This document shows, one piece after another, positions 23,135 through 34,867 of a stretch of DNA of 64,000 nt. Source of the stretch: Siphonodentalium dalli (Eukaryota > Mollusca > Scaphopoda > Gadilida > Siphonodentaliidae). Location of the stretch: positions 80,684,958 through 80,748,957 of the forward strand of contig CP136069.1 in the NCBI GenBank assembly GCA_032622095.1, written 5' to 3'. The position numbers and the translations under genes are program-made. The notes below the pieces were generated by a model. The model was not told the origin of the DNA, searched no databases, and was given only the letters and a program-made list of their open reading frames with translations. The stretch's first letter is position 1, and every line of letters starts with the position of its first letter.

Positions 23135-24671
23135 CCTTGGAATCTTGTGTCCTGGTTAGATTGGCTTAGTGTTGGTCTGACTTCATGACTTCTCATATGT
23201 GTCTGACCATTGGACCCTCGCCCTCGTTCAGTGCATTGGTTTGCAAAGTGTTGTGGATCTCCGCAAATGAAACATGCTCTAGGCCTCTTAACAAACTTGT
23301 GTGGATTATTGGTGGACCGTTGGCCTTGTGTCATACCATGTTGGTGAGATTTCATTTCTCTTTCTAAATTGTCAATCCGGTCTAGTATCAACTTCATGAT
23401 ATCAGGATTTGTTTGCCTGTCTGCTGACGTGGCTGTCTCTGTCAGTTTCTTATTTATGGATGGAGTGCTGTTTTCAGCTTTACCATCTCTATCATTTCAC
23501 TGCAATTGATTAACTTGTGGTTTAGCACCATTTTCTTTCACCATCCTAGTTGGTCGTTTGAATTTCCTCTCGTGGTAGTGTTCAAAGGAGTTTGTGGACA
23601 TTGTTTTATTCTTAGCCTCATTGAATCTGACAACATAGTTGACCGCTTCATCTATATCATTTGGCTCTTTACCAAACTCGATATGAAACCTGGCCATATC
23701 ATCATTTAATCCATCAAGGAACCTTCGGAGGAGATCTTCTATCCTTGTGGCCCTATCTCTGTCTGGATGCGCCTTGGAGTATAATGACTTTAGATCAGCA
23801 GCATATTCCTCTACAGGTTCATTATTTTGCTGATTTCGTCTACTGAACTGAGCTGCATATGTTTTTGTTGTTTCCACAACCCTGTAGCGACCTTCCACCT
23901 CTTCTATTAGAGTTTGATAATCTGTCAGAATTCTCTGATTGAGTTGTCCATAAACAAAGTCACCAGCAGCCCCTTGGAACTTGGGAAGAACAGCATCTAG
24001 TCTTCATCATTCCAATTTATGCGCCTTGCTATTGCATCGAACCTATTATACCAAACCTTCCTAGGCTCTTCGCCTGTGAAGGGTGGTATCTTGGCAAAAA
24101 CCTGTTTGTTATTCACCAACCTTGGGATTGGTAATGATTGAACACTATGATGGGACCTATCATCTTCACTACTCTCAGAAGTGCTCAGATCTGGCATATA
24201 GTCTCGTCTTGTCGCAGAGTTCTGAAGAAGTTGCGTTTCTGGCCTAGCTTGTCGTGTGACCTAGTGTGAGGCTTCTTCAAGCTTGTCTCACTAACCACTG
24301 CTCTTACAGCAGTTGTCATTACTTCTGTCATCTGATTGGAGAAATCTGTCAAGACACTCATGACTGATTCCGTTATAATCTGGGGCATACCTCGCAGAAT
24401 TTCGTCATTATTTCTCGCCAATTCAGTACTGGGCTGAACATCCACAATTGGTATGTTTGATGTATTTTCATCAAACTCGTCAAACTGACATCTTATGGAG
24501 TTCCCCTGTAAATTGGTCTGATGAATTTTTAAACAATTCATTAGATTTATCATGCCCTATACTAATTTGGGTATCTGTGTCTCCCATGTCTGAGCTATGC
24601 ACTTCAGTCTCCTCCACACTAAAGTTATGTGGTAATCGACGTCGACCCAATTGTTTCTTAGCTACACTCAT
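23089..24671 (-). pseudogene. Gypsy gag, broken by frameshifts and a stop
   Basis: Gag forms the particle that packages element RNA. The likely ATG is at 24671 (M-S-V-A-K-K-Q-L). Consecutive pieces lie in different frames: 24671-24480, 24553-24185, 24197-23997, then from about 23999 to an in-frame TGA at 23499-23497, after which the same frame continues to 23089. The capsid-like region contains P-F-T-G-E-E and W-Y-N-R-F-D. Near the end is an intact CCHC knuckle, C-F-I-C-G-D-P-Q-H-F-A-N-Q-C (C-x2-C-x4-H-x4-C). Three frameshifts and one stop prevent production. The last codons overlap pol in the -1 frame. Confidence 0.85.
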
Positions 24672-24813
24672 GCTGTTAACTTCCACTAGCAGATTATACC
24701 TACACAGAAACACATTTTCAACGCATCGAAGATACAAAACATGACAAACAAATTCAACATAAAACTGGACAAAACATGAAGATTCGTATCACTGGATCTC
24801 AGATATGTACTAA

Positions 24814-24833
24814 GATCCCACTGTCTGACACCA
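24814..24833 (-). promoter_or_regulatory. Primer-binding site, leucine-tRNA-like
   Basis: On the - strand TGGTGTCAGACAGTGGGATC starts three bases inside the 5' LTR boundary. From memory it matches the complement of a tRNA-Leu 3' end (TGGTGTCAG-AGTGGGAT) apart from an A-C substitution/insertion. It primes minus-strand synthesis. Confidence 0.65.
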
Positions 24834-25473
24834 AAATGTAACGCACAAGTGGTATACACAAATACATATAGTTCCCACCTCTCAGAGAAAACTATATGTA
24901 ATCCCATATATCACCAGCTACAGTTACAGTCAGAAATAACCGAGTGGATAAACTTTTGAAATATAACAATAAAATATCCGACACCAGTAGGTATTTGGTT
25001 AGCTGGACCTACAACAGCTGATAAGTGAGTAACAGGATACGTGATCCTAATAAATGAGATTAAATTAAATTAATTATTTATTTAGCACATAACTATTGAT
25101 AATATTTTAACAGATGTATAATTGTATGGACGGAATGTTGAATAATTATATATGAAAAATGAAAATAGGATGGAAAATTTTGCAAGTTGAATGATCAGAA
25201 TGGAATGACTAGTTATCACATTTTTATGAAGTGATAGATGAAAAATTAAACTTTTTATAAATAATTTAAATGAAGTTAAATAGGATTTTAAAGTGACTTG
25301 AAACATTTATTTTTATTTGACCAAGTTTTAGAAAAACATAAAATTAGTTAACTTATTTAATTTTTAAATTGCATTGCATAAATTTTAGACTAATATGCAG
25401 AAATGCATAACAAAAATAGAATTTAACTATTTTTACCTAATCAATTTAGACTGGAAAAATTAGTGATTTTTAC

Positions 25474-26775
25474 GTAATGGTTAGAGCACAAGAATAGTTC
25501 TTTACCAGAATAAATCGAGTCGGAGACGAGATTTATTCTGGTAAAGAACTATTCGCGTGCTCTGACCTACTTAGAGCACAATTGACCGCACATATTGCGA
25601 TTATCTCGAAATACGCAATTGATCGTGCGTTGAACACGACGTACAATCCGTGCGCTGGCCGAGATGAACACAATGACCCGTTAGCCACACCAATCATCGT
25701 GATTACCCATGCAGTGATCGCCGTTGAATGTGAATAAATATGTCCGAAGCGACACGGATTAACGTGTGACGCGTTTTCACAAACCAAGTCACTCACAGAT
25801 GTGTTTGGAAAGTCAAATGTGGAAGTCGCATGATTGTGTCTTACTATTATTATATATACATTGTATAAGTGGATCATGAATTCCGAAGAAGTCTGTGTGG
25901 CAGAATGATGACATGGAATTTAGACCTGTAACCAACAACCAACTACTTTTTGCCAAAGGTAATGCTGCACATCATTATTATGTGACAAACGTGTCGCCTT
26001 TTCAAGAAACTGTTTCTAAATTACTACCATAATAGTTCATTGGTTCCTCCATATTCTCCAGATACAAGTTCTGTTGTTTGTTATATCGGATATGTGGAGC
26101 GCTATATAGTGAAGTGGTGATTCTGTTGGATTATTGGATATATCACTATTTAGTAGTTCTAAATGTAAATGTTAATTCGTTTAGTTTCATCGTTGGATTA
26201 GTGGTCCTGAGAATATTTTCGGAACTGGATTAGTTTTGTGGAATAATTATAATGAATTTAATTATTCTACTAGTTAATAAATAATTCAACCAATACTATT
26301 GCCACCCCCTGTTGATGTATATATATATATTGTATTTTTGGTAAATTACACCCAATTCCCAAGGCTGGCAAACTAATATTTCAGTGATATCCCATTGTTC
26401 GAGACGCGCCACTCTTAACAAACAAATCGCGCGGTCGTTTCAATGTAGCTTCAGTTATTATACAAGAGGACGTGCATCCCCCACCCGCACTCCCCTTATA
26501 TGCCGTCCCTATATATGTGCCTGCTTAGTATATTAGAGGTGCATAAATAGTAACGGCGTAAAATGGCAGTGTGTTTGGGGGAAGCAGAGCGCTGTTCGTG
26601 CCCCTGTGGCCTCTGGTAATTGAAGCTACTTCGAAGCGACCGTGCGATTTGTCTGTTGTGAGTTGAGTGTGCCTAACAATGGGGTAATCATTGAACTATT
26701 CATTCGCCAGCCTTGGGAATCGGTGTGCTTTACCAAAAATCAGGGAACGATTGCAACAATGGGATTGTGCTCTAA
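25474..26775. mobile_element. 1.3-kb insertion in the 5' LTR with short inverted ends and a terminal hairpin
   Basis: The left LTR reads ...TTTTTACAACCATTAATG, whereas this copy breaks after TTTTTAC at 25473 and resumes at AACCATTT near 26777. The insert ends are TTAGAGCACAA at the left and TTGTGCTCTAA at the right, about 10-bp inverted repeats. A near-perfect hairpin lies inside the left end. No transposase is recognised. Target-site duplication is unclear. Confidence 0.65.
25484..25562. repeat. Long hairpin inside the LTR insertion
   Basis: GAGCACAAGAATAGTTCTTT...AATAAATC is followed after a short loop by its complement GATTTATT...AAAGAACTATTCGCGTGCTC. The arms are about 34 bp with two mismatches. 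Confidence 0.85.
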
Positions 26776-28616
26776 AACCATTTAAGATTTTGAAACATGA
26801 AAAATTACGAATCATATGCACGATACACAAAACATCAATACCTTTTGAGGTATGGTTATCATTCTATCAAATAATTGTGTATGTTCTGAATCTAATAATA
26901 TAATGAATTGGAGGATCTCCTAAAATATTGTGATATAGACCAAAATTTTGAACTTTCCAGCCAAAAAATGCCACTATAATAAAGCCAGAAAAGCTGCCAG
27001 GAGAGGCTGAGAATCAATCTCAGAGCTTCAAAAACCCTAGAGCTTCCAGGAGCCTATGCCTATGCACATGACAATTAAGAATATGAAAATGCAATAATGA
27101 ATTTAAATTTGTATTTAATAAAGCGTTAATTCATAACAAGGAATTCTCCTCTGGAGGTCGGAGCCATAATAAATAACATGTTACCGCCTGATTTCGGAAT
27201 GATTAAGGCGAATTATGCTTTATATTAAAAATATTTCTTCAGTTAATAGTCTGTTCTGCAATACATCATTCATGCATGTTACCTCTGTTGTAATCATGAA
27301 AAAACCTATTGACACTATCAGAACCTGAATGAGACATATATTCAATGCTAATATTATGTTAAACTGCAAATAAAACTATTTAAGTAAAATAGAAATATTC
27401 TGCACTATAATTGCAGATATAACTGACTGAGACACTTTAGGAATGTATGCGATAGACTTGCATATATTATGTTAACTGCAAATAAAACTATTTAAGTAAA
27501 ATAGAATAATCTGCACTATAATTGCAGATATAACTGACTAGTTTTTCTGAAGTGAAAAACTTTATAAAAGATGTTATGACTTTGTAAATCCAATAAAATG
27601 TTTTTTTTTGGTACTGTGAAGTTTCAACGGTCTGCGCTCGCCTACTCCATCACAGAATCAAAGAAACACTTGCTTGGAACATGCAACCTAATTTTTAGCT
27701 GCTTAATAATTTTTAATCTCCACAACTGAATTTAAATAAATGTTAATACTGGAATAAGATATACTTGCTTGCAGGAGACTATGTCATTCCAGGGTTCTGC
27801 ATCAGGTATTATATTACCGTACCATATAAATTACTTTATAAAATTTTAAATAGAGAAAATAATTGCAAGTTCTTCAGTATACTGGCTTCTGCAAGCACTC
27901 ATCCTGAAGGTGTAGTCTTGTCACTTGTACTAAATTACCTTCTGTAATGGGAAACAATTTATTTTACCTCTTATATGCTCTCTTCCTGGCCCGGACTTCT
28001 CCGACTTAGTCACTTCTGACATTCTACCGGGAATAGAGCTACCATGTGGATACTTGTGGATGTTACATGTCCAAGCCCTTCTGGCATAATGAACATATAA
28101 CATTTTCAACCTCCAGCCCTCCAATCGTAGTGCTTGCATGGTCACTTCTGACACTCCAGCACACATTTTGTCTCTACAGACTTAGAATTTTGGGTATAAA
28201 CCTGGTACTAATGAGTGATCCATTTTGGATATAGCTTATAAATCACCTATGTGTGGATGAGAACTAGCCACTTCTGGCATTATCACATCCAGATAAATAA
28301 TTTATGTGACAAGATTTACATTGGTCTGCATGTCGTGTCGTAGCTACTTCTAGCATTCACACAAATAAGTACCATTTAAAATATAACTTAGTAAAATACC
28401 ACTGTAAATAAAAGTATAAGTTCAAATAATTATTTAGGATAATTATAAATATTCATTTAAACCATAGCATTTATTCACAACTAATTATTAATTAGTAAAT
28501 ACAATACACTACAAATGTTTGATACCTTTACCTAGCACAGAAGGATGATCCTAGAATTCCAAAACAATTTAGTTAAAATGATGCAGAACAGTAATTTTAC
28601 ATTTTGGTGAAGCTTA

Positions 28617-29364
28617 TCTATTATATATTTTGGAAGATATGTGTGTCTGTGTGTGTGTGTGTGTGTGTGTCTGTAATCGATGAACTCGAAAACGGCCCAC
28701 CCGATTTCGATGAAACTTGGTATGTGGGGGGTATTTTCGGGCCAGGAGTAACATAGGCATATTAATTTGCCCGTGCGACGTGACATTGACCTTGAAATCG
28801 GGTCATTTCAAGGAGAAACGCCCGAATATCACGGGATTTCGATGAAACTTGGTATTTGGAGGTACCTTCGGCCGGGGAGTGGCAGAAACCTATTAATTTG
28901 CCCGTGCGACGTGACATTGACCTTGAAATCGGGTCATTTCAAGGTCAAACGCCCGAATATCACGGGATTTCGATGAAACTTGGTATGTGGGGGTACTTTC
29001 CTATGGGAAGTCTCATAAGCATATTCATTTGCCCGCGCGACGTGACCTTGACCTTAAAATCGGGTCAATTCAAGGTCAAATCGCCAATTTTGATGGGATT
29101 TCGACGAAATTTTATACATAGGGTCACTTTTGTCGACTGAGTGGTTTGGACGGGTCAAATCGTGACCCCGACCTGACCTTGACCTTCAAAATGATCAATT
29201 CAAGATCAAATCGGGTAAAACCGGATGGTTTCGACGGGCACGTTTGTCGGGTACTTTTGTCCGGCAAGTGTTTTGGACTGGTCAAATCGTGACCCCACTT
29301 GACCTTGACCTTCAAAATGGACAATTCAAGGTCAACGCCCGGACGAAGTCGGGTCACCTTCTAG
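28617..29364 (+). mobile_element. Non-autonomous Helitron-like element inserted in the 5' LTR
   Basis: The other LTR reads GCTTATATACTAT. Here GCTTA is followed by TCTATTATATATTTTGGAAG ... GGGTCACCTTCTAG and then TATACTAT. The element therefore starts TC, ends CTAG and sits between A and T without duplication, as Helitrons do. A hairpin CCCG...CGGG precedes the 3' end. Inside are a GT-repeat and at least three ~119-bp tandem units with the phrase TTCGATGAAACTTGGTAT and paired GGTCA half-sites. There is no Rep/helicase gene. Confidence 0.9.
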
Positions 29365-29978
29365 TATACTATAAAACTCTGCAACAAGTCTGCAAACCAA
29401 TGAAATAGCTTGAAAATAATAGAGAAATCTGCAGACCAATGAGAATGCTTCTGCAGACGACGTCTCGCAGAGAAATATAAATATGAACCAATCAATCCGT
29501 TTTTGCAGCTTATTTCTTGCAGAGCAAAATAGTTCCACACTTTGAACAACTAAAAACACATTAGATATATTTCTCCAATGTTTATATTTCACATATTCAA
29601 AGCCTGACACCTTTTGCTTGCAAAATAAAGCTGTTTATGTTTGTGAAGGCACAAATTATTTAAGCAGACTACGGAAAGCCAGAAACTTTTATGACAAGAG
29701 TTATCCCTCATGACGTCACCAATATGGCGTCGCCCATGCAGGAACAAAAATACGCAAATTTACGGATTAATTTTAGCTAATAAAAGATTAACTACGTAAT
29801 ACTAGAAGTTGATACTTAGCTATAAGTAAGTTACTATAATAATGAATAGAAGTACCAAGTAATAGCAGATTGCTATTTGAAATATAAAAGTTATGATGCA
29901 AGATAGCACCCGAAATTTACGAAGTGTTTTTTGTGAATACGAAGTGTATGACCAGTAAAGGTCGGACCTTTACAATAT

Positions 29979-30580
29979 ATTAACCAACACCTTTTTAACC
30001 ACACCCCATTTGTGTTTAATTGGTCTCCTATAGCGCATAACGGTATGTCACTATTTCAGTGGTATAAATAATAAATTAGCTTCCGAAATTGGTACCATAC
30101 AGCGAAGAAGCTAGAAGGCCGAACTTGTGTTCTTTCAGAAACAGTTCAATTTCGTTTCGCACTATATTTCGCTCATTGCATTCTGCAATCTAGTTCATAA
30201 TAAACACATTCTAACAGTTTTTATTTAATGATCGCTATTTATCGTATACAGATATTTAATCGGAGACTGCGACATTTCATATGTAACGTATCAACTCGTT
30301 TGGCGGATTTATTTCAAGCTTCCCCTACCGTTGTCACCGGTAATCAAATCAGGTAAACTGACCACATCGATCATGCAGCTGATCGGTCATGTGACCGCGT
30401 TTAAGTCATGTGATCTCACAAATCAGTCATGTGACTTACCTGAGAAAAATCTTGCGATACTTCCTCGATTTTTTTAAATATCTTGATAACAATATTATCT
30501 GCTCGATTTGAATAGATATGTTAGACATATATAATTATTACTTTGACGATAAAAAACGATTTTTTTTTACATAATAATTC
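29979..30580. other. Intronic stretch with three CATGTGA motifs
   Basis: No gene. GTCATGTGAC, GTCATGTGAT and GTCATGTGAC lie within about 55 bp near 30386-30440, E-box-type sequences of unknown relevance. Confidence 0.4.
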
Positions 30581-30639
30581 CTTTAAATATGTCAAGAGTG
30601 GCGCTGTCCGAGTCAGGGCCCAGGGGTGCGCTGAATGGA

Positions 30640-30935
30640 GAGGGGCACCACAATTCATAAATTATTTTTAGAGCCGTTTTCCACCAAATTTATGCATATT
30701 CTTATCCATGATATGAGGAGTATAATGGTGTGTTTTAAAGGTGTCAAAAGTGGCGCCGTTCGAGTGAGGGGTACACTGAATGGGAGAGAGGCACCAACAT
30801 GTACATATATATATTTTAGCGCCGATTTTCACCAAATTGAAACACATTCTTCTCCATGATACGAAGAATCTAATCGTGTCATTTAAAGACGCCAAATTTG
30901 TGCCGTGAATGTGTGAGTGATTGGGGGGGGGACTA
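30640..30935. repeat. Tandem-repeat family, second block
   Basis: Two units like those at 7850-8110 (CACCACAATTCATAAATTAT, CATGATATGAGGAGTATAAT, GTCAAAAGTGGCGCCGTTCG). This block leads directly into composite copy B. Copy A carries one unit fewer. Confidence 0.7.
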
Positions 30936-31808
30936 CATTTGATAAGAATTTATTAAGTAACAGATTACCACATAACTTACACATAATAATCTCCATGCTA
31001 TCAGGGGCCTAATGGAGTGGCTTGGAGTTTTCAAGAGTGGTGTCCGTCGAGTCAGGTGTTGAAGTATGTTGTGAAGTATGTGGTTTTGGCAACAATGATG
31101 TTTTGGAAAGAGTTCACCGTACATTTCTTAAACACGACCATCGACCCCAAATGATATGTTGTACGGGGAATGTGGGAGACTACCATTATATATACAGATA
31201 TATACAAGGATGATGACGTTCTGGAGTAAGATTATGAATAGTAACGGCGTACGTATATATCAAAGAGTAATTTATAAATTAGCCCATTCAATGTTCGACA
31301 TAAACGACGACAGATTTCCCTGGTTGCACAAAGTTTATAATATATTAGAAGACAATGGACAAATACTTTATTGGCACATGGAACAGATACCGGATAGCAA
31401 CCAACTTATCTCATACTTGAAATGTAGTCTAATATCCCAGTTTAGAAACTAATGGGAAACGGACTTAAATAACTCGAGCCGTGGCCGCATATATAGAATT
31501 TTCAAGCACGATTTATCATTCGAAAATTATCTGGTAACACAACACAGCAAATCGGTTCATCTTGTGTAAATTTATAACCAGCAATCATCGACTCCCGATT
31601 GAAATAGGTCGTTGGAGAAACTCCGAACAATCTGATCGCGTATGCCAACTCTGCAAATCCGGTAAAAATTGGAGACGAGTTCCATTACCTTCTCGTATGC
31701 GAAAGCTTATCTAAAGCCAGGCCCCGTTTATTAATAACGTTTTCGGACAAGCGCCCCAATACAATCACTATGAGCGAACTACTTAACCATAAAAATCCAA
31801 CAAGCCTA
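30690..31808 (+). mobile_element. Composite repeat copy B: tandem units plus LINE ORF2 C-terminal fragment
   Basis: It matches copy A (8268-9235) closely, including the Y-G-E-C-G-R-L-P-L-Y frame from 31156 and the downstream zinc-binding tail in other frames. Differences are point changes, small indels and an extra tandem unit of about 155 bp (30783-30940). The fragment has no RT core and is not functional. Sequence similarity stops near 31808, where copy A and copy B diverge abruptly. Confidence 0.7.
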
Positions 31809-31814
31809 CGACGA

Positions 31815-32215
31815 TTATGTGATTTTATTAAAATTGTTAACCGCGAACTTTCGAATGTTGAATGATAGCGATTAGAATAACGTAATATAGATAAATTGAC
31901 GCGCCGCCTTGTATATAAGGCATATATATACATTATTGATAAATTGGTAACTGTGTATGCGCATTTGTGCATAAATGTATATGTACATGCTCTTCTAAGC
32001 TTATTATTACTATAAATGAATAATGGTATATATAGCAATGCTAGTGCTATTATATTTATTTATAATGTGCTTATATTTATTTATATATTTATAATAATAT
32101 GTATAATATGTATATATATGTACTATGTTATATGTAAATAGTGTACAAATGTTATCTCGATACCTATGTATTATACATAGGTCATGAGAATAAAGAATTG
32201 CAATGCAATGCAGGG
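31815..32215. other. AT-rich intronic stretch
   Basis: Mostly TA- and TTTAT-type simple sequence; no gene or clear repeat boundary. Confidence 0.4.
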
Positions 32216-32219
32216 ATCT

Positions 32220-32645
32220 CGAGATGGGCACCACAATTGTTACAATTATTTTTAGCGCCGATTTCCACCAAATTGGTAAAAATTCTTCTACATAATACGA
32301 TGATTTTAATTGTGTGATTTAAAGACGACATATTTGTGCCGTTTGGGTGAGAGATTCGGGAGGGGCTACATTTGATAATTATTTGTTTAGTCGCCGATTG
32401 CCGACAAACTTATACCTAATCATTTCCATGATATTAAAGTCTAAAGGTGTGGTCTAAATATATCAAAAAGTGGCACCGTTCGAGTCAGGTGCATTGAGGG
32501 GCCCGGGAGAGGGACGTGAAAATTGATTTTAAAAATATGTTTATCGTCGATTTCCACCAATTTCATACACATTCTTCTCCATGATATAAGAATCTAATCG
32601 TGTGATTTAAAGGTGCCAACTTAGTGCCATTTGGATGAGAGAGAG
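32220..32645. repeat. Tandem-repeat family, third block
   Basis: Three diverged units with TTTCCACCAAATT, TCTCCATGATAT and GATTTAAAGGTGCC phrases, the same family as 7850-8110 and 30640-30935, here without a LINE fragment. Confidence 0.65.
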
Positions 32646-33354
32646 ACCCTTATATCAGAAGTCTAATAGCTATGGACATATACAAATGATAAAATAAGGA
32701 GTGTAGTCCAATTGAAGATGGGGGTATAAAATATCCCCACGTTGACGCATTTGACAATGCTTTGAAGATGACAGGGCTAAAAAGTTGATTGACCCTCTGG
32801 TAATGACCGGCTGGAGAACTATCCTACTACACAACCTCACCACATTTGGGGGTGACAAAATTCTGAATTTAAATGGAAAGGACCTTCGTGGAATAAGAAA
32901 TTTTAGCCCATTTTGTCCTGGTCAAGCCTTGATACAGGTACATGTGCATCATTCACAACCAATCCACCAAAAAACCACAATATATTAGTAAATCACAAAC
33001 CATTTTATAACAAGTTATGAATACAAAACGATATGTTCTTCATTAATGACTTAATGAAAGCTAGATCTGGTTTTCTCAGTTATGCGGAATTTTGAGTACA
33101 TATAATATAAAGGTGAATATTATAACTTACCAAGGACTCTTAAATGCACTATCGGGGGCACGGTGAACATGTGCGAGAAGTATTGAAAAAGACACTTCGG
33201 TGACTAATACAAATATTGAAACTCTCAAGCGATCAATGAAGGCATGCAAAGCTATTTACCCATTGTGTCTAACCAGGCATGCAGGTTTGCCAACAATTGT
33301 GAAAAGAAAATGGGAAAATTAAATTAGATGCAATTCTAACCCAAAATACCTGGG

Positions 33355-33510
33355 CCCTGTTTCATGAAGCAAGGTCATAAGATTATCTTAAGATGGACTT
33401 AATCTAAGATCTAAGGTGGATCTTATGATGTAACTTTTCCGTTTCAAGAACTCGTTTCACAAAACAAGATTAAGTCCTACTTAAGTAGTAAGTTAAGTTC
33501 CCACTCATTT
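33355..33510. repeat. Possible small repeat beginning GGGCCCTGTTTCATGAAGC
   Basis: It contains GGGCCCTGTTTCATGAAGCA and later TTTCACAAAACAAGATTAAG with several CTTAAG/CTTAAT words. The opening resembles widespread marine-invertebrate MITE ends from memory. No duplicate lies in this window. Confidence 0.3.
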
Positions 33511-34867
33511 AGACTGGTTATCGACAATTTTCTACAGTCCGGAACAAAACAATGTGGGCTTGTGCAATCTGTATGTACGGCATTGAGAGGTTATCGAGAA
33601 AGAGCCGAGTCCGAGTTGACATTATTGTGTGACAGGGATTCTGGATAGCGGCTGGGGTGGGGTGGGCGAATCAGCGCATGTATCTTAGTGTCTATAGTCA
33701 GTGGCCTTATATTCGCATATGGATCTTAGACTTGCATGGGTTCCACGATGTAAATTCGAACATGAGTACATCGCAGGCTCTTCAAATGACGAGCTTTGCG
33801 TTTACTGGTGAGTGGCGGTGTCAGAAATAAGACAATATCATTATATGGGTCGATGCATGACTGCGACCATGCATTCAAGCCGAGTTAATCCACTGAGCAA
33901 TGATCAGGCGGCGATTTTTTATGTGAGCCGACATAATACGTGTATCATCGACCATCGCTCTCTACGTGTATATATAGCAGTAATCAAAATAAATCTGCGA
34001 TGTCATCAGGACACACATAGGTCATTTTTCGACGGGAATAACTTCTCAGCGGTAGAGACTGTGCTAGTATTGTTATTGGAGAGAGCTGGATTTTGTTTTA
34101 CTATGACATATTATCACTGATTTGATACATAATGGTTTAACATCAGTGTCGCACTAATACGGTATCATAGGTTTGTTTTGTGACCAAATAATATAGTGCA
34201 ATCCACCCAGATGTTTAATCATGACGGCACATGTTTGGACTTAACATTTCAATTAGTCTAAATATTGTTATGAATAAGCGATTGAGTCGTCATGTCAATG
34301 TCATTTAGAAAGGCATGCGTGTAGCATTATTTAATAACAAATCAAAAGGGGCAAAAGGTTTTAAAACGTATTTGATTTGAAAGACTGTTCATTCGCTGCA
34401 ATTTTGTTAAGAGTACTAGTTGTGAACTGAGATGGGCGATCATCAAGTTTTCACCAAAAAAACACGGAAATAGTGGATTTGGCACTATTATTTTCAACTA
34501 TTATACCGTCAGACTTAAAAGAACGAATGTAGGCCTATACTTAGCGATAACTCGTGCGAGTATCAATGCCATACAGTCCGTTGGTACGAGGTCACCGAGT
34601 CATTTAAAACAATAAAAACCTATTCTAAAACCCCTAAACCATATCTGACATAACCCAATTTACTACTCTAAGCTCATTTCTTTCCTATTCTTAACTTAGA
34701 CTTATACCGTATTACCATTAATGATGATGTATCTCTTCCCATTAACATTGTCAGCAGCATTTCGAACATGATGCGTTATTGTTATTTCCTTTAAAAATAG
34801 ACTCAAAAGACCCTCTTATATCTCACTTATATATCTATTTAATATATATATATATATACATACCATA
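33511..34867. other. Intronic stretch with nothing recognised
   Basis: No supported gene or repeat. The 102-codon frame at 33812-34120 has no family features. Confidence 0.4.

Larger units (their letters stand above)
14885..29974 (-). mobile_element. Ty3/gypsy LTR retrotransposon, full length, decayed
   Basis: The element is bounded by LTRs starting TG and ending CA and by ATAT duplications. Read on the - strand the order is 5' LTR (24837-29974), primer site, gag, protease-RT-RNase H-integrase, an extra zinc-finger ORF, polypurine tract and 3' LTR (14885-18139). Gag has frameshifts and a stop, pol has three single-base frameshifts, and RT lacks its catalytic block, so it cannot move by itself. 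The 5' LTR received two later insertions (25474-26775 and 28617-29364). The two LTRs show about ten point or small differences in their first ~600 bp by eye, so it is not a recent insertion. It sits antisense in the intron between 7651 and 36871. Confidence 0.93.
24837..29974 (-). repeat. 5' LTR of gypsy element, expanded to 5.1 kb by insertions
   Basis: The ends match the left LTR exactly in form (TGTAACGC...TTTACA). The extra length comes from a 1.3-kb insert (25474-26775) and a 748-bp Helitron-like insert (28617-29364). The block at about 26826-27345 replaces a different block of the left LTR, while flanks on both sides align well. The duplicated LTR motif CTGCACTATAATTGCAGATA is present twice here as well (27400-27540). 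ATAT follows at 29975-29978. Confidence 0.9.

Noticed and set aside
25533-25877. 114-codon frame on the - strand in the LTR insertion
   Set aside because: It has no recognisable motif and starts within the hairpin; composition is unremarkable.
29124-29357. 77-codon frame with T-R-L-R-P-G-V-D-L-E-L
   Set aside because: It is the translation of Helitron tandem units; the same words appear in the frame at 2207-2404 from the sister element.
33812-34120. 102-codon + frame
   Set aside because: No motif, no splice context fitting the host gene phases, no repeat partner.
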